Source: Bhargavaea ullalensis
GTDB taxonomy: Bacteria > Bacillota > Bacilli > Bacillales_A > Planococcaceae
Length of the DNA: 64,000 nucleotides
Assembly: GCF_040545425.1 (NCBI RefSeq)
Contig: NZ_JBEPLW010000008.1
Direction: 5' to 3' (one strand)
A program made the translations under genes and the position numbers. The notes below the pieces were generated by a model. The model was not told the DNA's origin, ran no database searches, and was given only the letters and a program-made list of their open reading frames with translations. Below, piece after piece: positions 53,214 through 61,219 of the stretch. Every line of letters starts with the position of its first letter. Position 1 is the stretch's first letter.

Positions 53214-53617
53214 GAATGTCGGGATCGGGCGGTAGATGTCGGGATCGGAGGCGGCCGGGGGCGAATGTCGGGATAGGGACGGCGAATGTCGGAATCAGGC
53301 GGATGAATGTCGGGATAGCGGTGATGAATGTCGGGATAAAAGGCGGCCGGGGGCGAATGTCGGGATAAGGGCGGTGAATGTCGGGATCGGGCGGTTGAAT
53401 GTCGGGATAGCGGTGATGAATGTCGGGATAAAAGGCGGCCGGGGGCGAATGTCGGGATAGGGACGGCGAATGTCGGGATCAGGCGGATGAATGTCGGGAT
53501 AGGGGCGATGAATGTCGGGATAGAAGGCGGCCGGGGGCGAAAGTCGGGATAGGGACGGCGAATGTCGGGATCGGGCGGTTGAATGTCGGGATAGGGGCGA
53601 TGAATGTCGGGATAGAG
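53214..53617. repeat. Array D: 18 copies of a GAATGTCGGGAT core with 92-bp higher-order repeat
   Basis: ATGTCGGG-type cores start at 53216, 53236, 53265, 53286, 53307, 53328, 53357, 53378, 53399, 53420, 53449, 53470, 53491, 53512, 53541, 53562, 53583 and 53604. Steps are 21 bp except every fourth, which is 29 bp, so a 92-bp unit of four cores repeats (53265, 53357, 53449, 53541). The 29-bp spacers share AAGGCGGCCGGGGGC. Three cores have one base change. The array lies between the divergent BCCT and DMT transporter genes and carries no gene; open frames through it are an effect of the repeat. Confidence 0.96.
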
Positions 53618-53796
53618 GTGACCTCCGGCCGCCGTCGGTCCGCCGCCTCCCAATGACCGCTCCGGATAGCCGGAAATCGTTGTTGCCCGGCCCGCTCCGC
53701 TCCGCCCTTCTCCACAAAAATTCCCCCGTATGACGACACCCCGTTTGTGCTATAGTCAAAGGAAGAAGTTGAAATTTTCGGGTAGGGGTGTCGAGA

Positions 53797-54735
53797 ATGA
53801 ATGTATTGCCGTTCATCATGGTGCTGCTCGGGGCCGTCCTTTGGGGAACGACCGGGACGGCGCAGACGTTTCTGCCGGAGCATGTCCATCCGATGGTCGT
53901 CGGGACGTTCCGGCTGGCGGGCGGCGGGCTGGTGCTCCTGCTTGCCGCGCTGTCGATGCGGCAGGTGCGGTTCGGTGACTGGGCATGGGGGCCGACGATT
54001 CTGGCGGCGGTCGCCATGGCGGCGTTCCAGCCGTTTTTCTTCGGATCGGTGCGGCTGACGGGCGTGGCGGTCGGGACGGTGACGGGGATCGGGAGCGCGC
54101 CGGTGTTTGCGGGGCTGCTGGACTGGATTCTCCTGAAGCGGCGCCCGGCGAAAAAGTGGATGCTCGCGACGACGCTGGCGATCGGAGGCAGTGCGCTTCT
54201 GCTGCTGACCGGCGATAATGTGTCGGTGAATCCGGCGGGCGTGGCGCTTGCACTCGGGGCGGGTCTGACGTTCGCCGTTTATTCGATGATGAGCAAGACG
54301 GTTCTTGAATTCGCGGAGCCGTCCGCGGCAGTCGGGGTCGTCTTTACGATCAGTGCGCTCCTGCTGTCGCCGGTGCTGTTCATCTTTCCGCTTGACGGCG
54401 TGGCGACCCGGGAAGGAATATCGGTCGTCCTGTATATCGCGATCGCCGCGACGGCCGTGGCTTACTTCCTATATACATCCGGCCTGAAGGCGCTCCCCGC
54501 ATCGACGGCGGTGACGCTTGCGCTTGCAGAACCGCTCACGGCTGCGATCCTCGGCGTGCTCATCGTCGGCGAACGGCTCGGATTCTTCGCCTGGACGGGG
54601 ATCGGGCTCATCCTCGCCGGGCTCATCGTTCTGGCATTCGGAGGGAAACTGAAGACGAACGAAGAAAAACAGATCGAGCGGCTGCGCAAGGGCATCGACC
54701 GGGCCAAGGAACTGGACCGGGACATCAGACCATGA
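53797..54735 (+). CDS. EamA/DMT family transporter
   Basis: A 312-residue, ten-segment drug/metabolite transporter made of two EamA repeats (about residues 5-135 and 145-285), ending in a charged cytoplasmic tail. LGAVLWGTTGTAQ at the first helix and LAEPLTAAILGVLIVGERLG in the second repeat are typical. It is probably an exporter of amino acids or related metabolites; substrate unknown. ATG at 53797 is preferred over an in-frame GTG at 53788 because a GGTAGGGG site lies before it. Confidence 0.85.
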   Translation: MNVLPFIMVLLGAVLWGTTGTAQTFLPEHVHPMVVGTFRLAGGGLVLLLAALSMRQVRFGDWAWGPTILAAVAMAAFQPFFFGSVRLTGVAVGTVTGIGSAPVFAGLLDWILLKRRPAKKWMLATTLAIGGSALLLLTGDNVSVNPAGVALALGAGLTFAVYSMMSKTVLEFAEPSAAVGVVFTISALLLSPVLFIFPLDGVATREGISVVLYIAIAATAVAYFLYTSGLKALPASTAVTLALAEPLTAAILGVLIVGERLGFFAWTGIGLILAGLIVLAFGGKLKTNEEKQIERLRKGIDRAKELDRDIRP

Positions 54736-54736
54736 A

Positions 54737-54771
54737 AAAAGCGGACGGCCTCAACCGGGCCATCCGCTTTC
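54737..54771 (+). terminator. Terminator after DMT transporter gene
   Basis: AAAGCGGACGGCC pairs with GGCCATCCGCTTT (one mismatch) around a short loop. Confidence 0.8.
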
Positions 54772-54805
54772 TTTGACTTTCCGCATTCTGTTCAACCGCT
54801 TCCGA

Positions 54806-55087
54806 TCAACCGCTGTCCGGGTCGTCCGCCCTGAGCCATTCCTCATGGCTCAGGCCGTCTTTTTTCTTATCTGAGCCGCCGCTCCGGTTTTGCTTTTTGG
54901 CCGCGTCGTTCTGGCCGATCACGCCGAGGTCATCGACGCTGATGTCATAGCCGTAGCCGTATTCTTCGCGGTCCTTCGTGCTGCCGGGCTTGTTCTCTTT
55001 GTTCCTCTTCTGGTTCTTGTCCAACTCCATCACCTCAAAAACAGTATGGACCAATTCCCCCGGATCCTTTCTTAAGAATTTCTTCAT
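54806..55087 (-). CDS. Hypothetical hydrophilic protein, 93 aa
   Basis: Not recognised. A highly charged, probably disordered protein: MKKFLRKDPGELVHTVFEVMEL at the start, then a Lys/Asn/Glu-rich middle and a C-terminal HEEWLRADD. No membrane part. A CGGAGTG site lies upstream of the ATG at acceptable spacing. It is transcribed away from the response-regulator gene, whose promoter must share the 65-bp gap. Base use is normal for the host. Confidence 0.55.
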   Translation of the reverse strand: MKKFLRKDPGELVHTVFEVMELDKNQKRNKENKPGSTKDREEYGYGYDISVDDLGVIGQNDAAKKQNRSGGSDKKKDGLSHEEWLRADDPDSG

Positions 55088-55152
55088 TTTTTCACTCCGA
55101 CTTTCTTCATGTTTGGGCGGTACAATAAAACCAATGAAAGGGGCGCTATGCG

Positions 55153-55845
55153 ATGGAACAGCTCACCGTGCTGGTCGTCGACGATGACCGGGAGATCCGG
55201 GAAGGGATCGAGATCTATTTAAGAAATGAAGGCTACCGCGTGCTGTCGGCGGGGGACGGCCGCGAGGCGCTTGACCTTCTGGAGCGCGAAGACGTCCACC
55301 TGATCATCCTCGACATCATGATGCCGAACATGGACGGGATCCAGGCGACGTTCCGCATCCGGAACTCCCGCAACATCCCGATCATCATGCTGAGCGCAAA
55401 GTCCGAGGAGACCGACAAGATCCACGGACTGTCGGTCGGCGCCGATGACTATGTGACGAAGCCGTTCCATCCGATGGAGCTCATGGCGCGGGTGAAATCC
55501 CAGCTGCGCCGCTACGTGACGCTCGGCACGCTCGGCAATGAAGGCGGCCTGATCCGGGTCGGCGGCCTTGAACTCGACCCGGATTCAAAAAGCCTGTCGG
55601 CAGACGGCGAGCCGGTGAAGCTCACCCCGATCGAATACCGGATCACCGAACTGCTTATGCAAAACGCCGGGCGCGTGTTTTCGATCAACGAGATCTATGA
55701 ACGGGTGTGGAATGAAGAGGCGTACAATGCGGACAACATCGTCGCCGTCCACATCCGGAAAATCCGGGAGAAGATCGAGACGGATCCGAAGAACCCGAGG
55801 TACTTGAAGGTGGTGTGGGGAATTGGCTACAAAATCGAAAAGTGA
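55153..55845 (+). CDS. OmpR/PhoB-type response regulator
   Basis: A 230-residue DNA-binding response regulator. The receiver domain (1-120) has the acidic pair DDD at 10-12, phosphoacceptor Asp54 in IILDIMMPNMDG, Thr/Ser near MLSAKSEE and Lys in TKPFHPMEL. The winged-helix effector (about 135-228) ends LKVVWGIGYKIEK. It should be phosphorylated by the kinase encoded downstream. A small membrane ORF starts inside its last codons and links it to the kinase gene. Confidence 0.93.
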   Translation: MEQLTVLVVDDDREIREGIEIYLRNEGYRVLSAGDGREALDLLEREDVHLIILDIMMPNMDGIQATFRIRNSRNIPIIMLSAKSEETDKIHGLSVGADDYVTKPFHPMELMARVKSQLRRYVTLGTLGNEGGLIRVGGLELDPDSKSLSADGEPVKLTPIEYRITELLMQNAGRVFSINEIYERVWNEEAYNADNIVAVHIRKIREKIETDPKNPRYLKVVWGIGYKIEK

Positions 55846-55999
55846 CCGGGTGTGGATGATTCTTTCGGTGGCGGCGATTGCGGCGGCCGTGGCGAGCCTT
55901 TTGTACTGCTCGGGGTTCATCTCGGACTTTCTTGACCGCCGGGGCGCCGGGGAAGCGATTGCGATGCTCCGGCAGATGATGAAAGGAAGTGCCCTCTGA
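55823..55999 (+). CDS. Small membrane protein (58 aa) between response regulator and kinase
   Basis: An overlapping ORF. The TTG at 55823 (GTGGGG four bases upstream) lies inside the end of the regulator gene, and its TGA overlaps the kinase ATG (TGATG), so all three could be translationally coupled. The product has one hydrophobic helix (VWMILSVAAIAAAVASLLY, residues 10-28) and a charged C-terminus (DFLDRRGAG). Internal GTG and ATG codons at 55850 and 55856 are alternative starts. The coupling and membrane helix suggest a small partner of the kinase. Without it the two genes would be separated by an unexplained 150-bp gap. Confidence 0.6.
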   Translation: MATKSKSDRVWMILSVAAIAAAVASLLYCSGFISDFLDRRGAGEAIAMLRQMMKGSAL

Positions 56000-58236
56000 T
56001 GGAGAAGGGAAAATGGATGCAGGCGGTGTGGGTGCTGCTTGCCGCGTTCAGCCTGTTTGCGCTGATGACGCTGATCGAGACCGGGCCGCGGATCGTCGGG
56101 AAAGACTACACCGAGACAGAGGAGTTCAAGTCGTCCGCGCGGTTTTTTATGGACAACATCGGCCCGTACGTCCTGAACCCGCTTGATCCGGACAAGGCAA
56201 AGGAAGAGATCCGCGTTTCGCCGGATGAAATCGATGCGCACCGCTATGAATACGGCGATCTGGATGCACAGCTGGAATCGATCCGGGTCCAATATGAAGA
56301 GCGGCTCACAAAAGCGGAAAATGACGAGCAGAAAAATGCGCTGACCGAAGAGCGTGACCGGAAGATGGACGACATCCGGGAGAACTTCACCGATGATGAG
56401 CATGTGGCCAAAAAAGTCCGGGCCGAGAAAGCAAAAGACATTGATCAATACATGTACCAGCTCAGAGAAAATATGAATTCATTCAAAGACACGGCCAGTC
56501 CGTTCTCCTATGAACTGACCGACACCGAGACCGGCAAGACGTACCGGAGCGGCAATGTCGGCGAGAATTCGGTGTATCAGTGGGACTTCAACAGGGAAAA
56601 CGGATACTTGAAGGCCTCACAGATTGCGGATGACTTGAATTACAGCGGGAATGTAGCCGAAATGATCCCCGATGAAGTGCGGACGTTCGAGGGGATCGTC
56701 ACCGTGCCGGCGTCTGTCTTGAAAGACGCCTCGCAGAGAGTGTGGGACGGCGTGTATCATAACGACGACACGCTCGCCTGGGGATACGCACAGTTCAAGG
56801 CGGAACGGACCGCTTATACGATCCTCTGGATTGCCGGCCTGATCGCCGCGGTCCTGGCGCTCACCGTTTTCAAATTCCGTGCGGCGCCGTGGACCGACAA
56901 TCCGCTCGTCGCCCGCTTTGACCGGTTGCCGGCCGACATTGCCGTCGCCGGAGGAGGACTCGCCGCGATCATCGGGCTGATGAGCAATGAAGCATTGAGG
57001 GCGCGGTTCATGATGTTCGTGGCCAATCCCGGCAACAGTTACCGGTTCCGCGATCTGTTCTTTCAGTTCCAGCTGCTGCTTTACCTGATCGACTTTGCCG
57101 CGTTCGTCTTTGCGGCGGTGAACCTGTACGGGAGATTCCAAGAGCCCGGCCGGTTCACCCGCGATCTCGACGGGGCGTACGTCCGGAAAGCGGCCGAAGA
57201 TGCCCGTCACTTCTTCCTCAACCGGAAGCTTGGCACGCAGATGCTCATCCTGCTGGCTGTCGTCTTCCTGGCCGGCGTCGGGTTCGGCGGGGCCACGCTC
57301 ATGCCGTATCTGTTTGCAGTCTGGCTGCCGCTGTTCGTGTTCATTGCGCTGCCGGTGCTGCTGTTCATGCTCCGGCGGACCGGCTACTTGAACCGGATCA
57401 TCGATGCGACCGGGCGGCTGGCTTCCGGGCAATACGCGGAAGAAGTGCCGGTCCGGGGCCGGTCGCCGTTTGCCCGCCACGCCGCCGACCTGAACAAGCT
57501 GCGCGAAGGCGTCGAACTGTCGATGTCCGAGCAGGCAAGGAGCGAGCGGCTGAAGACGGAACTCATCACGAATGTGAGCCACGACCTCCGGACCCCGCTC
57601 ACGTCGATCATCACCTACACGGACCTTCTGAAAAATCCGGAACTGACGCCGGAGGAGCGCGCCGAGTATGTCGGCGTGCTTGACCGCAAATCGCAGCGCC
57701 TGAAGACGCTCATCGACGACTTGTTCGACGTCTCGAAAATGGCGACCGGCAACATCGAGCTTGACCTCCGCCGTCTGGATCTCGTCGAACTCGTTCGGCA
57801 GGCGATCGCCGAGCACAATGAAGAAATCACCGCATCCGGCCTTGAGTTCCGGACGAATCTTGCGGATGGGCCGCTGCATGCGTCCGTCGACGGCCAGAAA
57901 TGGTGGCGCGTCATCGACAACCTGCTCATGAACGCGCTCAAGTACTCGCTGCCGGGCACCCGGGTGTACATTTCGCTCGACGCGCTGCCGGGACCGACGC
58001 CGGTCTCGCCGCCCGACATCCGATTCAGCATGAAAAACGTCTCCCGCTTCGAGCTCGGCGACAGTGCGGATGACCTGTTCGAACGGTTCAAGCGCGGCGA
58101 CGCGTCCCGCCACACCGACGGGTCGGGCCTCGGCCTGGCCATCGCCCAGTCGATCGTCGACCTGCACGGCGGCCAGATGACCATCGACCTCGACGGGGAC
58201 CTGTTCAAAGTGACCGTCACCGTGCCGGGGGTTTGA
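55999..58236 (+). CDS. Multi-pass sensor histidine kinase
   Basis: A 745-residue kinase. One N-terminal membrane helix (about 7-27) is followed by a roughly 245-residue outer domain with a charged coiled-coil (about 75-165). Then come five or more further helices (about 272-294, 314-328, 353-377, 414-432, 435-459), an HAMP-like linker, HisKA with phosphoacceptor His528 in NVSHDLRTPLTS, and an ATPase domain (N box DNLLMNALKYS, G box DGSGLGLA). The many membrane helices and large sensor region are unusual for the OmpR-partner class and suggest an envelope or cell-wall signal. A strong terminator follows. Confidence 0.9.
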   Translation: MEKGKWMQAVWVLLAAFSLFALMTLIETGPRIVGKDYTETEEFKSSARFFMDNIGPYVLNPLDPDKAKEEIRVSPDEIDAHRYEYGDLDAQLESIRVQYEERLTKAENDEQKNALTEERDRKMDDIRENFTDDEHVAKKVRAEKAKDIDQYMYQLRENMNSFKDTASPFSYELTDTETGKTYRSGNVGENSVYQWDFNRENGYLKASQIADDLNYSGNVAEMIPDEVRTFEGIVTVPASVLKDASQRVWDGVYHNDDTLAWGYAQFKAERTAYTILWIAGLIAAVLALTVFKFRAAPWTDNPLVARFDRLPADIAVAGGGLAAIIGLMSNEALRARFMMFVANPGNSYRFRDLFFQFQLLLYLIDFAAFVFAAVNLYGRFQEPGRFTRDLDGAYVRKAAEDARHFFLNRKLGTQMLILLAVVFLAGVGFGGATLMPYLFAVWLPLFVFIALPVLLFMLRRTGYLNRIIDATGRLASGQYAEEVPVRGRSPFARHAADLNKLREGVELSMSEQARSERLKTELITNVSHDLRTPLTSIITYTDLLKNPELTPEERAEYVGVLDRKSQRLKTLIDDLFDVSKMATGNIELDLRRLDLVELVRQAIAEHNEEITASGLEFRTNLADGPLHASVDGQKWWRVIDNLLMNALKYSLPGTRVYISLDALPGPTPVSPPDIRFSMKNVSRFELGDSADDLFERFKRGDASRHTDGSGLGLAIAQSIVDLHGGQMTIDLDGDLFKVTVTVPGV

Positions 58237-58244
58237 TTCAATGA

Positions 58245-58285
58245 AAAAAGGAACTTCCGCCTGATCGGGCGGGAGTTCCTTTTTA
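58245..58285. terminator. Bidirectional terminator
   Basis: AAAAAGGAACTTCCGCC pairs with GGCGGGAGTTCCTTTTT (one G-U) around a short loop. Confidence 0.9.
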
Positions 58286-58296
58286 TATCGAGCAGA

Positions 58297-58821
58297 TTAA
58301 TACCGCAGGATCACCGTCTGCAGCAAATCCGGCAGCTGTCCCGGCAGCTCCTGCAAATAGATGGCCCCCATGAACAACACCCAAACAATCAGCGGGACGA
58401 GCAGTGCGGACAGCGGTTCATGCCAGCTGAACACGGCTTTCCGGCGGCCGAGAAGACGGTCAACCGCAAATCCGAGCAGGCCGGCCGCTGCGCCGTACCA
58501 AAGAAGTGGGAGTCCGAAGACCGCGTGGAGCAAGCCGGACAGCCACGGCTCCGCGTTCGTCCTGCCGATGCGGCGGGCCAGCTTCCCGGCCACATGATCG
58601 GCCGCCAGCGAAGCCGGCACGCCGTAGATGAGGATGACGGGGAAGCTGTACATCAGATAAACCGGCGTGCTCAGGGAAAACAACCGAAGATAGTCCAAGA
58701 CGGAGCGGATCGGCTCGCCGAACGGATTCGGCACGATCAGGCCGAGCAGAACGGCGAACATGGCGGCCGAAAAAGATGCGGCAATGATTTTGCGCCGGAA
58801 CGCCATGTCCCAGCCGGTCAT
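58297..58821 (-). CDS. Membrane protein of unknown function, 174 aa
   Basis: Not recognised. Four probable membrane helices (about residues 12-30, 48-72, 93-118, 138-158) separated by basic loops. Its ATG overlaps the stop of the lipoprotein gene upstream (ATGA), so they are translationally coupled and likely act together at the membrane. No enzymatic motif. Confidence 0.7.
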   Translation of the reverse strand: MTGWDMAFRRKIIAASFSAAMFAVLLGLIVPNPFGEPIRSVLDYLRLFSLSTPVYLMYSFPVILIYGVPASLAADHVAGKLARRIGRTNAEPWLSGLLHAVFGLPLLWYGAAAGLLGFAVDRLLGRRKAVFSWHEPLSALLVPLIVWVLFMGAIYLQELPGQLPDLLQTVILRY

Positions 58822-59222
58822 TTCGCCTCCTCGACAGTGAGGCCGTCCCGTTCATTAAACTTTGCGTTCACCCAGGCGGTGCCGTCCGGGATTTTTTCCA
58901 TCTTCGTCGTCCGCGCTCCTTTGCCTGATTCATCTTCACTCCAGGCAATCGCAAACCCGTTTGCGCCTTCCCATTCGTCCTCCGTCAAATCGAACCATAT
59001 GACTTCGCCCTGCCCGAACGGACTGCCGTCCGCATTGATGACGGATTCACCTTCCAGGCGTTTGCCATTTTTGAACAGGATCAGCTGTACGTGGCGGATC
59101 GGGTTGTCCGAAGTGAATTCCACCGACAGGCCGGAGCCGTGTTCTTCTGCTGTTGTCCCTTTCGCGCCGCACCCTGCCGCCAAAAGCAGGAAGACGAGCG
59201 CCACCCATCCCCATTTTTTCAT
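58818..59222 (-). CDS. Small lipoprotein, 134 aa
   Basis: A lipoprotein with signal peptide and lipobox LAAGC (anchor Cys18). The mature part is about 115 residues, acidic, probably a beta-rich domain (VEFTSDNPIRHVQLILFKNG, WVNAKFNERDGLTVEE). Not recognised as a known family. It is coupled to the membrane protein downstream and lies 18 bases behind a CPBP protease gene on the same strand. That makes a three-gene envelope unit of unknown purpose. Confidence 0.75.
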   Translation of the reverse strand: MKKWGWVALVFLLLAAGCGAKGTTAEEHGSGLSVEFTSDNPIRHVQLILFKNGKRLEGESVINADGSPFGQGEVIWFDLTEDEWEGANGFAIAWSEDESGKGARTTKMEKIPDGTAWVNAKFNERDGLTVEEAK

Positions 59223-59240
59223 TTTCCCAACCTCCGATCG

Positions 59241-59888
59241 TCATTTGTAAATCAGAATTGCGCCGATGATCAGCACCGCCAGATCCGCCGCCATATGGAT
59301 GATCCATGACGGCAGGATCGTGCCGACGCGGCCGTTCGCCAGCTGGAAGATGATGCCGCCCGCCGCAAGCCCCGCGACGGCGAGCAGCAGGATCGGCAAG
59401 CTGAACCACGCCAGGAAGATCGACACGTGATAAACCGCGAACAGCAGGGGCGGAACGATCAGCCCGAGCCGAGGCCGGTCCCGGAACTGTGCCGGCAGCA
59501 CGCCGCGGAAAAAGAACTCTTCCAGCAATGAATTGCCGAATAGGATGTACAGCGCCACAAACGGATAAACCGCTCCCGTCACGCCGGCCCGGCCGGCAAG
59601 GTCCCCGACAAGCGCGTCGGCGTCGATGAACGGGCGTAGAAGGAAAAACGCGGCAAAGACGGCCGCCATGACGCCCGCCCCGACGAAGAGCGCGCGCTTC
59701 AGCCTGCCGGGATCTGTGCGGCTGAACTTCATGAAAAGCCGGGCGTCTTTTCGGAAAACGAGCAGCGGCAGTGCCAGGAACAGAGCGGCTTTTGCGGCAG
59801 TCTTCCATAGATAAGGCACACCTAGCCCCTGCTCGATCCACAGCAACACTGCAATGCCGGCAACCGCCAGGATGAGTCCCCTCCGCAT
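59241..59888 (-). CDS. CPBP family intramembrane metalloprotease
   Basis: A 215-residue membrane protein of the type II CAAX prenyl endopeptidase/bacteriocin-processing (CPBP) family. The catalytic motif EEFFFRG gives Glu123, Glu124 and Arg128; further metal ligands are His154 in AVYHVSIF and His198 in SWIIHMAADL. Six or so membrane helices. Bacterial members process peptides or protect against bacteriocins. It leads a three-gene minus-strand run with a lipoprotein and a membrane protein. Confidence 0.88.
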   Translation of the reverse strand: MRRGLILAVAGIAVLLWIEQGLGVPYLWKTAAKAALFLALPLLVFRKDARLFMKFSRTDPGRLKRALFVGAGVMAAVFAAFFLLRPFIDADALVGDLAGRAGVTGAVYPFVALYILFGNSLLEEFFFRGVLPAQFRDRPRLGLIVPPLLFAVYHVSIFLAWFSLPILLLAVAGLAAGGIIFQLANGRVGTILPSWIIHMAADLAVLIIGAILIYK

Positions 59889-60028
59889 GCCGCCACCCCC
59901 TTTTTCTGAATAAGACGGTATTTTCGCGCACGGGTTGCACGGATGCCGGGCCTCAGGGCGGATCTCCGATTAGCCTTCTTTCTCCGGGGGTATCATTATC
60001 AAAAGGAATTGTGAAAGAAGGCGTGCCC

Positions 60029-61111
60029 ATGTTCAAAAAACGGTGGCTGGATATCCCGGTCGGATACCGGCGGCTGATCTTCCTGATGGCCGCGACGGCC
60101 GTATTGCTCGGCACGGCAGTGATCGGGTTTATGGCGCTGGAGGACCTGAGCTTTTTTGATTCGCTCTGGATGACGATCATCTCCGTCATGACGATCGGGT
60201 ACGGGGACATGTATCCGGTGACCGACGAAGGCAGAAAGTTCGCTTTGTTCCTGGTGCCGCTCGGAGCGGGAATCGTGACGTACGCCCTCGGAACGTCGGC
60301 ATCTTATTTGATTGAAAAACAGCTTTCGGAGAAAGTGTGGGAAAAGCAGATGGACAGAGAAATTGAAAAGCTTGAGGACCATATCATCATCTGCGGCTTT
60401 GGGAGAGTCGGCAAGCATGTGTACCGGCAGCTTCGCCAGCAGGAGGAAGAAGTGAAGATCCTGTGCGTCCATGACGATGAAGAAGAACTGCTTCAGGTGA
60501 TCGACCGCGGAACCCTCCGGCTTATCGGAGATCCGACCGACCATGACATCCTCGACAAAGCCCGGATCAACCGGGCCAGGGGGCTCATCGCCGCGGTCGA
60601 CAACGATGCGGACAATGTGTTCATCACCTTGACGGCCAAGGGGATCAATGAGGATCTGAAGGTCGCAGCACGCATTGAGAAGGAAGGATCCGAAGAAGTG
60701 CTGCTGCGCGCCGGTGCCTCCCGCGTCATCAACCCGTCCAGCCTCGGCGGTCGTGAGCTGGCCATGTCCGTGCTGAAGCCGGCCGGTACGGATTACATCA
60801 ACAACCTCATGCGGGCGGACAAAAAAGACTTTGTCGTCGGGGAGTCCACGCTCGAATCCGGATCGCCGCTCATCGGAAAGACGCTGGAAGAATCCCATCT
60901 CCGCCGCGACTACGGGTTCACGCTGCTGGCGATCATGCGCGGCGAAGAAGTGATCTCCAATCCGGATCTTGACGTGTGCTTTAAGGAGGGAGACACGCTC
61001 CTCGTCGTCGGCGATGATGACTGCATCCGCGACCTGAACGAACGCGTCGGCGGCTGCACACCGGAGATGGAAGAACAGAAGATCAACCAAAATCCGGACT
61101 GGGGTAACTGA
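60029..61111 (+). CDS. Potassium channel with RCK (TrkA-N/C) domains
   Basis: A 360-residue two-helix K+ channel. Helix 1 is near residues 16-37, the selectivity filter TIGYGD at 55-60 and helix 2 near 68-92. The cytoplasmic RCK-N Rossmann domain begins HIIICGFGRVGKH (about 118) and a TrkA-C domain covers about 265-345. It resembles B. subtilis YugO, which is used in K+-based electrical signalling. ATG at 60029 with AGAAGG upstream is preferred; an in-frame GTG at 60011 is an alternative. Confidence 0.9.
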   Translation: MFKKRWLDIPVGYRRLIFLMAATAVLLGTAVIGFMALEDLSFFDSLWMTIISVMTIGYGDMYPVTDEGRKFALFLVPLGAGIVTYALGTSASYLIEKQLSEKVWEKQMDREIEKLEDHIIICGFGRVGKHVYRQLRQQEEEVKILCVHDDEEELLQVIDRGTLRLIGDPTDHDILDKARINRARGLIAAVDNDADNVFITLTAKGINEDLKVAARIEKEGSEEVLLRAGASRVINPSSLGGRELAMSVLKPAGTDYINNLMRADKKDFVVGESTLESGSPLIGKTLEESHLRRDYGFTLLAIMRGEEVISNPDLDVCFKEGDTLLVVGDDDCIRDLNERVGGCTPEMEEQKINQNPDWGN

Positions 61112-61219
61112 GGCCCGGTGTTTATTTGAACCAGCCGGACAGCAAAAGGTTTACCGCTCTCTATTAGCAGGAATAGTCAGGGTAGATTACTATACTGCTA
61201 AAACAGGAGGGCATTGCAC

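Noticed and set aside
53214..53617. CRISPR array
   Set aside because: Cores are only about 13 bp, spacers are 7-16 bp and themselves repeated, and no cas genes are present.
53295..54017. Open frames with repeating short peptide units through array D
   Set aside because: Runs of 21-bp units stay open in several frames by construction; no start site or protein family.
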